64,000 nt of DNA from CAKZNE01 sp040222435 (GCA_965212245.1 OZ243107.1:2108001-2172000), one strand, 5' to 3'. Numbered from the stretch's first letter, positions 7,697 through 18,986 are shown. Made by a program: numbers and translations. Notes: a model not told the origin generated them from the sequence alone.

Positions 7697-10600
7697 TTGA
7701 AAATCGGAATTTTTTGAGCTTTTACTTCATCACCAGATATCAACATAAAAATGTAGGCACCGGACCGTAAATGGCTGACACTTTCTTTACGGTTGTGTTC
7801 ACTGCCCGCTTTAATCTTACCGCTTAATACAACCGCACCGGTTACCGTGGTCAATTGCCAGTCTGCTTCCACTACATTCTGGCGGATATTCATAACCAGA
7901 TTGCCATCATTAATATAAATAGTAAACAACTCCTCAGCCAACTGGCGCTTTTCAATTTCATTAGAACTGTAGTGAAGCTTAAAACGTTCCTTAAGGCGGT
8001 TATCCTGATTAAAAGTATACACTTGATCAGCGGGGTGCCATATTCCGGTCAGGCGATCTTCCAGGTATACCGTCCATCCCTGCGGGAATTCCCGGGCCTG
8101 AATACTTATCTCACGATTATTCTTCGCTTTTACCCCTATTATAACACTGTCACGGCTTGCCGGGTAATTGACCCCGGCAATACTTGCAGAATGTTCCCCA
8201 AACCGGGTATATACGGATGATACATCGTAGCGGGAATTAAAGAGTTTATGCACATCTTCATGGGTTCTGAAACTGTGGCTGGCTGATGAGCTGAAGTTAA
8301 GAACAGTCTCATCTATTTTACCGTTGGCCGTATGCCGGGTTTGGAGCACAATGCGCTCTGCAGCAGTTGTAGTTTTGAAAAAGCTGGATGAATCGGACTT
8401 ACAGGCATCCGGGCGATTGGCATTGGTAAGACTGAGGTTATGCAGTACATCACCTGAATTTTGACTACCCACCGTAGCGGTTTGAACAAAGAATCCTTGT
8501 AGGGGAGCAATGTAACGGGTGGCGTTCAGTGTTCCCGAACCAGGCATATAGGTGGCGTAGTTACTGTTTTCATTGTCCCAAATGTGGTAGGCATTATCAA
8601 TAGTAGCAGGTAAATTGCCGGCTATAGAATTCCAGTCCAGAACGGAAGAATACGGGTTTGCCAGCAGGTTCCAGCCACCGTTATTTTCATTTACCGTTTG
8701 TGTAACATTCCCGTTGTTAAGTGTTCCGGAAACAATAAGAGTCCAGGGTGCAGTAGCAAAACCAGATGCACTATCAAAATACATATTCCAGCCCTTGGTG
8801 GGTATAAAGCTTTCGGAACTATCTACAGATGATTTCCAGGTGCCATAGGCAGTAGACACATCAAAGCCAATATTCTGACCATTGTCCTCTGAAGGATCAT
8901 ACCACCACAGGTTACAGTAAATACAAGAGTCCTGAGCAAGACCTTCCAGCGGGTGGTTGATAAAACCGTTTTCGTCCAGAAAATTGAAATCGTTAAAGGT
9001 AGCATCTGAAAAGGGGGAGCCTATGAGGTGCCAGCCATCATTATCAATATACTGCTGATAGGTGGCCTCTACGGCCGGGCCTTTATATTGGGCAAAACCG
9101 GTCAGATCCGCTTCCAGAATATAGTTTCCGCTATTGGAAAAGGAAGTGTTTACATGAAGGCAGTAGGAAGGAGAAACAGCCAGGCTGGCATTGCTCTGAA
9201 TGGTAATGGCGTTTACTTCTGCCGACTCATCAATGTGGGCCGTATCCGAAGCCAGGATAAACATGGATTTGCCTGCATCGGCAGCTTCATCAGAGGGGGC
9301 ATGATCGGTATCAGAGCTCAGTCCGCCCCGCCATTCCGTTCCGGTCCATACAATAATATCCTTATGAACAATGGTAAAATAAGAAGAGCCATCAAAGTCA
9401 ACGGAACAGGCATAACTGGCTACGGAATTAATGGTAGTAGCGCTTAAGGAGTATTCCTGAACGTTAGTAGTAAAAGCAGCATCGTCAGCTACCCTGAGGT
9501 AAAGGTTTCCTCCCAGACTGAAATAAGGAAAATAGCTTTCCAGTGCAGTTTGCGGAACGGCCACCTGCACGCTGCCTATAGTGTTGGTTTCTACTATTTT
9601 CCATATACGTTGCAATTGGTCGGTAATACCACTTTTTGTGGTTATGGAGGCATTGGAGGTTACCGCAGACAAGCTGCCGTCATTATTACCCCAAATGAGG
9701 AAGCTCTCATCAGCCGTAAAGTTATTACTGTTGTTCTGATTGGAGCTGGCAATACTGCCCAGGCCAATGGAGATCAACCCATCAGAGCCTGAGGAGGTGC
9801 TTTGCTTTTGGATTAATTCAGAAAGACCATCTACACCTATTCCGGTAATATCATTATTGAAAGCAGGGGTTGAACTGAAATCCCATAGCACGGTGCTGCC
9901 ATCTGAGCTCACATAATCACCGGCCATACTTACTCCATATTTCAGCGCCAGGTATGATTCGCCCTGGCTTTTCTCAGTTGCCGTAAGTACATCTTCATTA
10001 AAGTAAACCAGCTCCATAATATGTCCGGCAAAAATATCTCCTGAGTTTACATCCGTAGTGGGATTGTATTGGGTAGTATTATCAATTTCACCAATGCCTA
10101 CATCTCCGGAATGTCCGGAAAGGGTATTGGGAGCTGCTGAATTAGGAGTTGCAGCTGTTCCGTTTACATATAAGTGAATCGTATTATTTGCCCCGTCATA
10201 TACAGAGGTGATCACGTATACGGTGCTGGCCTCTACCGGAATGCTCACCGGGTAATCGGTACTGCTATTCCAAAGGTTGGTGGCCAGGTTACCACCTTCC
10301 AGGTATATGTTCATCCCGTTACCGCCTCCTCCTTGTTCATAAACCAACTGACGGGTATTGATATCGCTTCCGGTGCGTATCACCATGTGGTATGATTTGG
10401 CAGCATACGGACCACCACTATTAATAGCGGCATCGTCATTCATTGTAAACCCACCGGGAGAAAAATCAAGGGCCGGGTTAAAGTTGCTTAGCACCTCTAC
10501 GTAATCGGGGCCTGAAGCAATGGCGTAGGCATCTCTTCCTGAATTGGTTTGATCGGTCCAATCGGTTACGGAAGCTCCATCTGTGGTAGTACTGGTGCCC

Positions 10601-13600
10601 AGGTCGGCCTTAAACCAAAGCGTAAGGTTCTCACTCACCCCTCCGGGGTACGATTGGTCATTATCCAAAATGGATGCGGTACCGCTACCTACCCCTATGG
10701 TAGTGCCGGGATCAGAAGAATTACTGATCTGCACATCTAGGGTCTCTGTAGCTTCCCGTAATTGGTCATCCACCACAGTAATGGTGTAGGTGGCCGTTAT
10801 CTCACCATCCGCTATACTAATCTGGTCATTGGCACCAATAGGTGTATAATCAAAACCACTGGTGGCGGTACCGGTGCCGAGGTCGTCAAAGTCAAAAGTA
10901 ATGGCACTTCCGGTTTGGTTGGTATCCGGTAAAAGAACCGTAAATTCAATGTGTACCGGGCCATCTTCGTTACCGTTGACTGTAACAATAAGGTTCGCAT
11001 CGGTAATACGATCGGTAGCAATGGTAAAGTAACCGGAAGCGGGTGCTGAAAGAGTAGCTTCCCAATAATTGCCGTTCAGGCTTAAAGGTGTTTCCGTGGC
11101 TCCGGATGAAAAGTCTCCGTCAGCATCGGTAAGAAGATACACATTGGTTTCTTCCGGTGGCAGGCTGGTGTTAAACCCACTGCCGTTATCCGGGATCTTT
11201 ATCTCAATGGTGCCCATGCTACCGGTGCGTTGAAAACGCCATTTGCGTTGCAATACGGAGCGCATGGCCGGGGCATTCACGTTGGAAAAAATGATGTTTC
11301 CGTTGTCATTACCCCAACACAGGAAGTTAAAATCTCCTGAAAAAGCATTGGCATTATCAGCATTGCTGGCTTCAATACCGCCTAATCCAATTCGGATCAG
11401 CGAATCTGAAGCGGCCCCAACACTTTGTCTTTGATCCAAAGTGCTGTTGGCATCACGGCCAATACCTTTTACACCATTGGTATAACCCGCATTAGCGGTG
11501 TTATCCCAGAAAACCGTGCTACCGTTAGAGGCGGTGTACTCCCCGCTCATGGAAATTCCGTATTTGATGGCCAGGTAAGATTCTATCTGTTTCCTTTCGG
11601 CAGAAGTAAAGGCTTTGGAATTGTAATAGGCCATCTCCATAATATATCCCGAGAAGGGATCACCGGACGATACATTGGTGCCATTATAACGGGTAGTGGA
11701 ATTTATAGCGGCCAGCCCGATGGCACCGGTATGCGAGGGTAAAGACGTTTGTACACTGGCATCGCTCATGGCTAATGAACCATTTACATAGGTGTCCCAG
11801 CGACTACTGCCTCCATCGTACACAAAGGTTATTACATAAGTGGTACCGGATTCAATAGCCGTTGATGCATCATTGTCATTACCGCTCACCCATATATTGG
11901 TATGCAGGTTTCCGCCTTCAATATAAATGTTCAGTCCGTGTGTGCCACCACCTTCTTCATAAATGAGTTGGCGTGTTGTGATGTCGCTGCCGGTTTTAAG
12001 AACGATGGAGTATGATTTGGCGGTGGAAGTACTGGTATTGATCTCGTTGTCATTGGGTATGCTGATATAATCTGCGGTAGACGTAAAATCAACCGCTGGC
12101 TGGTAATTGCTGAGTACACTGGCAAAAGTGGGTGCTGTGCCACTGCTGCTGGCGTTATTGGTGTTGTTGCTCACGTCAGTCCAGCTGGTTACACTGCCTC
12201 CGTTAACGGAAGTACTGGTTCCTGTATCAGCCTTTAACCAGAATACCAGGTTATTATCAATACCCCCCGGGGCGGGGTTGGTGGGAATAGTGTATTCTGC
12301 AATAGTGGCATTGGCCGTGCCCTGCTCTATAAAAATGCTGGCATTAGAGGGATTGCTGATGATCACATTGATATCCTCTGTAACTTCTGACACACCATCG
12401 TAAATAACGGGCACCGTATAAATGGCGGAGGAAGCTCCGTCTGCAATACTCACCTGGGCACCACCGGGAATAGCGGTATAATCGGAGCCGCTGGTGGCGG
12501 AACCTGTGCCGGCATCGGCAATGTCAAAGGTAATAGTAGAACCGGTGGTGTTGATGCCGGGAAGATCTACCGTAAACACAATGTCCACGGGGCCATTTTC
12601 ATCACCATTGGTAGTAGTACTGATAGTGGCCCCTTCTTTCATAAAGGTGAAAAAGCTGCCATCTGCAAGATCTACTGAACCCTCCCAGTAATTACCGTTC
12701 AGGCTAAGTGCTGTGGTAGTGGCTCCGGTAGTAAAATCATTGTCAGTATCCGTAAGGATATACAAAGCGGTAGCATAGGGCAATTTGGCGGTTGCTGAAT
12801 GGGTACTGGCCGGTACCTGAACCGTTACATGGCCAATGGTACCGGATTCCTGAACGGTCCAGTTCCGGGCCAGAATTTGTTTACCGGAAGGGGCACCGGT
12901 GCTGCTGAAAGACAAGCTTCCGTTGTTATTTCCCCATATCAGGAAGCTCCGGTCGACTGAAAAAGAACCTCCGTTTGCATCATTGGAGGCTGCTATGCTG
13001 TTCAGACCAATGGATAGCAGGGCATCGGTGCTTTCGGCTTTGGATTGTTTCTGCAGCAGGTTGCTTTCATCATCACGACCTATACCTGCAAGGTCATTGT
13101 AGTAAGTGGCGGTATGGGTAGCGTAATTCCATACTACCGTAGTGCCGTCTGATGCTATATAATCTCCTTCGCGCACCGCACCGGAAATGATTTCATTGGC
13201 CGTAGCGTCATTGTCATTGTCAAACGGCAGGGTAATACCGTATTTAATAGCCAGGTAAGAGTACACTTTAAGTTTATCCAGATCCGTAAGACTGGCATCA
13301 TAGGCTATTACCTCACTGATCAGGCCGTCATAATTTCCCTGAATCTCATGGTCTCCTATAAAGTGATCCGTGCTGCCTGAAAGGTTGGTGGTATGTGCCG
13401 CACTGCCCTGGTCAAAACCGGCATCCCGTATTTGCTCCAGGGAGCGGTTGCTGCCATCGTAATCACCAAAAAGAAGGAATGGTGTTACCTGTGGGTCATC
13501 ATAATCAGCCAGTCCTGAAAGGTTAAAAAACCCACTATATCTTTGTTGAGAAAGGGTGGCCACATTGTTTGAGCGGTAGCCGAAGTAAAGGTCGCTATTG

Positions 13601-16600
13601 TCAGTAACTCCCTCGGAACCGATCAGTATCTGGAAACCGGTACCCTGGCGTTCACCCACTCCAATAAGGGTATAATTTCCTCCACTCACATTCAGCTGAT
13701 CGAGCAGCAAACGATCATTAATACCATCAAAATCCACGGTGGGGTTATAATTGATATTATCGGTGCCATTATTCCTGAAAGTGGGCGGACTGCCATCACT
13801 GCTGGCATTGTTGGCTCCGGATGATTGATCCAGCCAGGTAGAAAGGGATGTGTTGTTTGTAGATGTAGAAGTGCCAGAATTAGCTTTTAGCCAAAGCACC
13901 AGGTTGTTTCCTACCGAGCCGGGACCCACATCGTTATCCAGAATGGAGGCAGTGGCTGAAGCAGTACCCACAAAATATTCGGCATTGGAAGGATTGCTGA
14001 TCGTAGCTATAAGTGTTTCATTGGCCTCAGGCAAAGCATCATCCTGTACACTTACTGAATACGTTCCGGTTTGCGAACCATCGGCTACTGAAATAGTGGC
14101 CGCAGCGGGAATAGCGGTGTAATCGGAACCACTGGTGGCGGTTCCGGTGCCTGCATCATCAATATCAAAGCTTATGGCGGTTCCGGTGGTATTTACATTG
14201 GGAAGGGTAACCGTGTATTGAATAGATAAAGGACCGTTCTCAGAGCCTTGCTGGCTTACACTTAGGGCCACACCTTTGGCTGAGAAGGTAAAGTACTGAC
14301 CAGTGGTGAAATTTATATCCGCTTCCCAGTTGGTTCCGTTCAGGCTCATGGGGTAGGCTGTGGCCCCGGAAGTAAAATCACCGTCCGCATCCACCAGTAT
14401 ATCCAGTACCGCTGTAGCTGGTATCTTGGTGGCAGCACTGCTGTTATTAGCCGCTACCCTTACCTTTACCGCTCCGATGGTGCCGGTTTCCTGCACCCGC
14501 CATGCTCGTTGTAATACCTGGCGGTTATCCGGTGCTCCGGTGGTGGTAAAACTTATGGTACTGTTATTATTACCCCACATCAGGAAACTTTTATCAGCTG
14601 AGAAACTTCCGGCATTAGCGGAGTTACTGGCAGCAATACTGTTGAGCCCCATGATCACCAGTGCGTCTGTACCAGAAGAAAGCGATTGTTTTTGGATAAG
14701 CTGGCTGGCATCATCCCGGCCAATACCCGCTATATCATTAAAATAAGTACTACCATTGGTGCCGTAGTTCCAGAAGATGGTACTGCCATCCGATGCTACA
14801 TAATCTCCTTCCCTTACACTACCGGAAATTACCTCATTCAGGGAAGCATCTCCGTCCGCATTATCGGTTAAAGTAAGGCCGTATTTTAAAGCCAGGTACG
14901 AATAGACTTGTTGCTTTTCAAGCGGGCTAAGGGTGCTGTTGAAGGCTATTACCTCATTGATAAGGCCCCGGTAGGCTTCGGAAGTATTATCCAGGTAACC
15001 TACGTAATTGGTTTCCGTGCCGCCCAGGTCTGTAGTAGTATTATCTGTAGCACGGTTGAACGTTGCATCCCGGGTTTCTTCCAGCGTTCTGCCGGAGCCG
15101 CTGTAATCACCAAAAAGCATAAAAGGGGAGGGGCCTGGAGTGTTAAAACCTTTAAGTCCGGTAAGGTTGAGGTCATTATTCCAATGGCTGAGAGTAGCTG
15201 TGGTGTTGGCTGAAGTGTAGCCAAAACCCAAACCGTTGTTGGTAGTACCTCCGGTTGAACCTAAGATATAGTTGGCGTTACCATCTTCACGCATACCAAG
15301 GCCAAGCAAGGTGTAATTACTGTTTTTAAGGCTGGAAAGATCCAGAACCAAGCGATCATTACTACCATCAAAATCAACAGCCGGATTGTAATTGAGGTTG
15401 TCAGCGGTGTTGTTACGGAACAGGGGCGGGTTTCCATCGTCCGTAGCATCATGGCCTGCCGAAGATTGATCTGACCAATTGGTAAGACTGGTATTATCAG
15501 TGGAGGTAGAGGTGCCGCTATTGGCTTTTAACCATACAATCAGGTTGTTACCTACACCACCAGGACCAGCATCATTATCAAATATAGTGGCGGTAGCTGT
15601 GGAAATACCTGCAAAAAATGCTGCGCTGGAAGGGTTGCTGATGGTGGCTGTTACAGTTTCATTTCCCTCGGCCAGGGCATCATCACTTACCGTTACCGTA
15701 TAGGTACCTACGGTGCTACCGTTGGGCACTGAAATAGTAGCCGCACCGGGAATGGCGGTATAGTCGGAACCAGGGGTGGCGGTTCCGGTTCCGGCATCAT
15801 CAATATCAAAGGTAAAAGCACTTCCGGTGGAATTAGTGCTGGGCAGGGTTACCGTGAAAACGATATCTACCGGGCCATTTTCATTACCATTAGTGCTTAC
15901 ACTAAGGTCTGCTCCCTTGGGCGAAAAGGTAAAATAATCACCGCTGTCAAAATCCACATCGCCTTCCCAATTGGTACCGGTCAGTTGTAGGGAAACAATA
16001 CGGGCCCCTGATGTAAAATCACCATCATCGTCTACTAAAATATCCAGAGAACTGGCTGCCGGAAGTTTACTGCTCAGGCTGCTGGTGCTGGCTGGTACAC
16101 GCAGCTTTACTGTTCCGGGTGTTCCGGTTTTCTGCACTTTCCAAATCCGGCCTAAAATTTCGCGGTTGGTGGGTGCTCCGGTAGTGGTAAAGGCTACTGT
16201 ACCGTTGTTATTACCCCACAGCAAAAAGCTGTTATCACTGGTAAAAGTATTAGGATGGTTGCTGTTCAGGCTTACCACTGTATCAAGCCCCATAGTAATA
16301 AGGGCATCAGTATTAGCCGATTTAGATTGTTTCTGGTTAAGGCTTCCGCCATCGTCACGCCCAATACCGGCTACATCATTGAAATAGGTGGCACCCTGAC
16401 CGGCATAGTCCCAGATAATGGTTGAACCATCGGAAGCCACATAATCCCCTTCTTTTACGGAGCCGGAAATGACCTCGTTTACGGTAGCATCATTGTCATT
16501 GTTGTTGCCCAGCTGAATACCGTATTTCAGGGCCAGGTACGAATAAACCTGGTGTTTACTGAGGTCGGGCAGGTCATTGTCATACACGATTAGCTCACTG

Positions 16601-18945
16601 ATGCGCCCGTTATAATGGGCACTGCCCGCTTCCACATCCCCAATGTAATTATTTTGGTTGCCGGTAATGGCCTGACTGTTATTGTCCGTGGCTCGCCTGA
16701 AAACCGCGTCCCGCGTTTCTTCCAGTATACGCCCGCTTCCGTTATACTGACCAAAGATCAGATAAGGGGTGGGTGCTGGGTTAGTATACCCGTTGGTGGC
16801 AATGCTTACATCCGGACCATTGGAGATCGTCAGGTTGGCATCTGCCGAGTAACCAAAGTGCAGTTTTTGGGTATAGGTATAGTTCTGAGAACCTATAATG
16901 TAGTTGGCGTTACCGTCTTCTCGCACACCCACGGCCATTATAGTATATTTTCCGTTGCCATTGCCGTTCCCGCTTTTAATATCAGTTAAGTCCAGAGCCA
17001 GGCGGTCATTAGTACCATCAAAGTCAATGGTGGGATTAAAGTTGATGTTGTCAGCAGTATTGTTTTTAAAGAGAGGTGGTGCTCCATCTGAAGTACCATC
17101 GTTACCCTGAATAGATTGATCTGACCAGGTGGTGAGCGTGGAATTGTCTGTAGAGGTAGAAGTTCCGAAGTCTGCCCGTAACCAAACGTTCAGTGCACCT
17201 CCAATACCTCCGGGACCGGCATCATCATCCAGGATAGTGCCGGTGGCCGTGCTTTGACCAATAAAATACTGTGCCCCGGAAGGATTGCTTATAATTACAT
17301 CAATGGTTTCAATACCTTCTGCATCAGCATCATTAATAACTGTGATGGAGTAGGTTCCGGTTTGGGCACCATTGGGTACGGAAATGGTTGCGCTAAGTGG
17401 GATAGGTACATAATCTGCTCCATTAGTGGCGCTTCCGGTAAATGCATCATCAATGTCAAAAGTAAAAGCGCTGCCCGTACTGTTTACGCTGGGCAGGGTT
17501 ACTGTGAATACCACGTTTACCGGGCCGTTTTCATTTCCGGTTACTGTGGTGCTGAGATCGGCTCCACCAGGAGCTACCGTAAAGTAATCACCATCGACCA
17601 GGTTAATGTCAATTTCCCAGTTGGTACCGTTAAGGGTCATGGCGTAGGCTGAAGACCCGCTGGTAAAATCACCATCACTATCCACCAGCAGATCCAGGGT
17701 GCCGGCTGCCGGTAATTTCTCTGCAAGGCTGCTGGTGCTGGCGGGTATTTGCAGTCTTACAGTGCCCACTGTTCCGGTTTCCTGTATCCGCCATTGACGC
17801 CCCAATACTTCACGCCCCGAAGGAGCCCCGGCAGAGGTAAAAGCATTAGTGCCACCATTGTTGGCCCACAACAAAAAAGATAAATCTGAACTGAAGGTGG
17901 CGGAATTGGCGTTGTTGGTATTTTCTATACTGTTCAGTCCAAAAGTGATGAGGCTATTGGGATCTTGTGATTTGGATTGTTTTTGATCCAGTTCAGAATC
18001 ATCATCGCGGCCAATACCGGCCAGGTTAGTATAATAGCTGCTGCCTTGTGTGGCATAATCCCAGATAACGGTTGAACCATCTGAAGCTACATAATCCCCT
18101 TCACGCACGGAGCCGGAAATAATTTCATTGGGGGTAGCATCACCATCACCATCCGCTGGTAAGGTGAGTCCGTATTTTAGCGCCAGGTAGGTGTATATCT
18201 GTTGCTTATCCAAACCGGAAAGAGCCGTTTGATACACCAATACCTCACTAATCCGCCCGGTATAATTACCAAGGCCCCCGGCAGCCGTACGCCCTATATG
18301 AAAACCGCTGTAACCGTCCAGGGGAGTGGTGTTGGCGTCTGAAATACGATGGAAGCTGTTATTGCGGATCTCTTCTAATACCCGGCCATTGCTTTGATCA
18401 AAATTGCCCATTAAGATGAAGGGAGAAAGACCCGGAGTGGTATACCCATCCAAACCCGTAAGATCCAGATCATTGGTCCAGTGTGTAATAGTAGCTTCTG
18501 TATTGGTGTTGTTGTAACCAAACACCAAAGCCTGCCCCGCTCCGTTATTGGCGTTATCTCCGAAAATGACATTGTAATTTCCGTTTTCACGGATACCTAC
18601 CCCAATAATGGTATAGTCGCGGATGGGATTACCAAATTGATAACCGCCACTGCGTATTACCGGGTTATTGAGATTGAAATAACTACTTCCATCCAGGTAA
18701 ATAGTAGGGTTAAAATTGATATTGTCGGTAGTGTTGTCTTTATAAATAGGAGTTCCGTTTACCCAACAGTTATACCCGTTTCCGGATTGATCACTCCAAC
18801 CACCGGAGCTGGAATTGTTAACCGTATTGGCGGTACCCTCATTCGCCTTATACCAGGCACGCAATGCACCGGATACACCACCGGGCGATTGCCCGAAACT
18901 GTGTAGTGAAACAAATAAGAATATATAAAGTAATGCCTTTCTCAT
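7693..18945 (-). CDS. Giant T9SS surface protein with six tandem LamG/Calx-beta units
   Basis: The start at 18945 is chosen because MRKALLYIFLFVSLHSFGQ is a signal peptide; the frame itself is open 21 codons further upstream. The ~3750-residue protein has six units, each opening with a variant of PGGVGNNLVLWLKANSGTST and a LamG/concanavalin-like ~200-residue domain. Each continues with a block containing GDYVASDGST and GIGRDD...QKQS; after units 1-5 comes a Calx-beta-like domain (ENGPV...DIDDAGTGTATSGSDYT...ILDND). A unique region (residues ~3100-3700) and a T9SS-type sorting domain (RSGAYIFMLISGDEVKAQK) end it. Such proteins are surface adhesins, with calcium and glycan binding expected of the domains. 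Two small secreted genes follow in overlap. The ligand is unknown. Confidence 0.9.
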   Translation of the reverse strand: MRKALLYIFLFVSLHSFGQSPGGVSGALRAWYKANEGTANTVNNSSSGGWSDQSGNGYNCWVNGTPIYKDNTTDNINFNPTIYLDGSSYFNLNNPVIRSGGYQFGNPIRDYTIIGVGIRENGNYNVIFGDNANNGAGQALVFGYNNTNTEATITHWTNDLDLTGLDGYTTPGLSPFILMGNFDQSNGRVLEEIRNNSFHRISDANTTPLDGYSGFHIGRTAAGGLGNYTGRISEVLVYQTALSGLDKQQIYTYLALKYGLTLPADGDGDATPNEIISGSVREGDYVASDGSTVIWDYATQGSSYYTNLAGIGRDDDSELDQKQSKSQDPNSLITFGLNSIENTNNANSATFSSDLSFLLWANNGGTNAFTSAGAPSGREVLGRQWRIQETGTVGTVRLQIPASTSSLAEKLPAAGTLDLLVDSDGDFTSGSSAYAMTLNGTNWEIDINLVDGDYFTVAPGGADLSTTVTGNENGPVNVVFTVTLPSVNSTGSAFTFDIDDAFTGSATNGADYVPIPLSATISVPNGAQTGTYSITVINDADAEGIETIDVIISNPSGAQYFIGQSTATGTILDDDAGPGGIGGALNVWLRADFGTSTSTDNSTLTTWSDQSIQGNDGTSDGAPPLFKNNTADNINFNPTIDFDGTNDRLALDLTDIKSGNGNGNGKYTIMAVGVREDGNANYIIGSQNYTYTQKLHFGYSADANLTISNGPDVSIATNGYTNPAPTPYLIFGQYNGSGRILEETRDAVFRRATDNNSQAITGNQNNYIGDVEAGSAHYNGRISELIVYDNDLPDLSKHQVYSYLALKYGIQLGNNNDNDATVNEVISGSVKEGDYVASDGSTIIWDYAGQGATYFNDVAGIGRDDGGSLNQKQSKSANTDALITMGLDTVVSLNSNHPNTFTSDNSFLLWGNNNGTVAFTTTGAPTNREILGRIWKVQKTGTPGTVKLRVPASTSSLSSKLPAASSLDILVDDDGDFTSGARIVSLQLTGTNWEGDVDFDSGDYFTFSPKGADLSVSTNGNENGPVDIVFTVTLPSTNSTGSAFTFDIDDAGTGTATPGSDYTAIPGAATISVPNGSTVGTYTVTVSDDALAEGNETVTATISNPSSAAFFAGISTATATIFDNDAGPGGVGNNLIVWLKANSGTSTSTDNTSLTNWSDQSSAGHDATDDGNPPLFRNNTADNLNYNPAVDFDGSNDRLVLDLSSLKNSNYTLLGLGMREDGNANYILGSTGGTTNNGLGFGYTSANTTATLSHWNNDLNLTGLKGFNTPGPSPFMLFGDYSGSGRTLEETRDATFNRATDNTTTDLGGTETNYVGYLDNTSEAYRGLINEVIAFNSTLSPLEKQQVYSYLALKYGLTLTDNADGDASLNEVISGSVREGDYVASDGSTIFWNYGTNGSTYFNDIAGIGRDDASQLIQKQSLSSGTDALVIMGLNSIAASNSANAGSFSADKSFLMWGNNNSTISFTTTGAPDNRQVLQRAWRVQETGTIGAVKVRVAANNSSAATKIPATAVLDILVDADGDFTSGATAYPMSLNGTNWEADINFTTGQYFTFSAKGVALSVSQQGSENGPLSIQYTVTLPNVNTTGTAISFDIDDAGTGTATSGSDYTAIPAAATISVADGSQTGTYSVSVQDDALPEANETLIATISNPSNAEYFVGTASATASILDNDVGPGSVGNNLVLWLKANSGTSTSTNNTSLSTWLDQSSGANNASSDGSPPTFRNNGTDNINYNPTVDFDGINDRLLLDQLNVSGGNYTLIGVGERQGTGFQILIGSEGVTDNSDLYFGYRSNNVATLSQQRYSGFFNLSGLADYDDPQVTPFLLFGDYDGSNRSLEQIRDAGFDQGSAAHTTNLSGSTDHFIGDHEIQGNYDGLISEVIAYDASLTDLDKLKVYSYLAIKYGITLPFDNDNDATANEIISGAVREGDYIASDGTTVVWNYATHTATYYNDLAGIGRDDESNLLQKQSKAESTDALLSIGLNSIAASNDANGGSFSVDRSFLIWGNNNGSLSFSSTGAPSGKQILARNWTVQESGTIGHVTVQVPASTHSATAKLPYATALYILTDTDNDFTTGATTTALSLNGNYWEGSVDLADGSFFTFMKEGATISTTTNGDENGPVDIVFTVDLPGINTTGSTITFDIADAGTGSATSGSDYTAIPGGAQVSIADGASSAIYTVPVIYDGVSEVTEDINVIISNPSNASIFIEQGTANATIAEYTIPTNPAPGGIDNNLVFWLKADTGTSTSVNGGSVTSWTDVSNNTNNASSSGTAPTFASVLSNYQPAVDFTSTADYISIPNDNEINTSTSTAKSYSIVLKTGSDITTRQLIYEEGGGTHGLNIYIEGGNLHTNIWVSGNDNDASTAIESGTTYVITFVYDGGSSRWDTYVNGSLAMSDASVQTSLPSHTGAIGLAAINSTTRYNGTNVSSGDPFSGYIMEMAYYNSKAFTSAERKQIESYLAIKYGISMSGEYTASNGSTVFWDNTANAGYTNGVKGIGRDANSTLDQRQSVGAASDSLIRIGLGGIEASNADNANAFSGDFNFLCWGNDNGNIIFSNVNAPAMRSVLQRKWRFQRTGSMGTIEIKIPDNGSGFNTSLPPEETNVYLLTDADGDFSSGATETPLSLNGNYWEATLSAPASGYFTIATDRITDANLIVTVNGNEDGPVHIEFTVLLPDTNQTGSAITFDFDDLGTGTATSGFDYTPIGANDQISIADGEITATYTITVVDDQLREATETLDVQISNSSDPGTTIGVGSGTASILDNDQSYPGGVSENLTLWFKADLGTSTTTDGASVTDWTDQTNSGRDAYAIASGPDYVEVLSNFNPALDFSPGGFTMNDDAAINSGGPYAAKSYHMVIRTGSDINTRQLVYEQGGGGNGMNIYLEGGNLATNLWNSSTDYPVSIPVEASTVYVITSVYDGANNTIHLYVNGTAATPNSAAPNTLSGHSGDVGIGEIDNTTQYNPTTDVNSGDIFAGHIMELVYFNEDVLTATEKSQGESYLALKYGVSMAGDYVSSDGSTVLWDFSSTPAFNNDITGIGVDGLSELIQKQSTSSGSDGLISIGLGSIASSNQNNSNNFTADESFLIWGNNDGSLSAVTSNASITTKSGITDQLQRIWKIVETNTIGSVQVAVPQTALESYFPYFSLGGNLYLRVADDAAFTTNVQEYSLSATTINSVASYACSVDFDGSSYFTIVHKDIIVWTGTEWRGGLSSDTDHAPSDEAADAGKSMFILASDTAHIDESAEVNAITIQSNASLAVSPSYCLHVNTSFSNSGNYILEADLTGFAQYKGPAVEATYQQYIDNDGWHLIGSPFSDATFNDFNFLDENGFINHPLEGLAQDSCIYCNLWWYDPSEDNGQNIGFDVSTAYGTWKSSVDSSESFIPTKGWNMYFDSASGFATAPWTLIVSGTLNNGNVTQTVNENNGGWNLLANPYSSVLDWNSIAGNLPATIDNAYHIWDNENSNYATYMPGSGTLNATRYIAPLQGFFVQTATVGSQNSGDVLHNLSLTNANRPDACKSDSSSFFKTTTAAERIVLQTRHTANGKIDETVLNFSSSASHSFRTHEDVHKLFNSRYDVSSVYTRFGEHSASIAGVNYPASRDSVIIGVKAKNNREISIQAREFPQGWTVYLEDRLTGIWHPADQVYTFNQDNRLKERFKLHYSSNEIEKRQLAEELFTIYINDGNLVMNIRQNVVEADWQLTTVTGAVVLSGKIKAGSEHNRKESVSHLRSGAYIFMLISGDEVKAQKIPIFK
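10630..18900 (-). repeat. Six in-gene tandem repeats of about 1.65 kb
   Basis: The unit-opening PGG motif recurs at about nt 18893, 17222, 15573, 13930, 12277 and 10651, giving periods between roughly 1.63 and 1.67 kb (about 550 codons). Units 2-4 are most alike; units 5 and 6 share a divergent LamG version (YVINSS-type differences such as TTYVITFVYDGG) and unit 6 lacks the Calx-beta part. This indicates at least two duplication phases. Confidence 0.9.
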
Positions 18946-18955
18946 ACCGGGTTTT

Positions 18956-18971
18956 AGCTCCGGTGGGAGCT
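18956..18971 (-). promoter_or_regulatory. Hairpin just upstream of the giant-gene start
   Basis: AGCTCC and GGAGCT pair perfectly around a 4-nt loop, ending 10 nt before the preferred ATG. No U-run follows, so it would act on translation rather than termination, if it acts at all. Confidence 0.4.
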
Positions 18972-18986
18972 GTACGCAAATCACCT

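Noticed and set aside
8313..18906. Many long open frames on the plus strand and in other frames inside the giant gene
   Set aside because: They are shadows of the repetitive minus-strand gene: they repeat at the same ~1.65-kb period, lack starts with promoters and have no recognisable domains.
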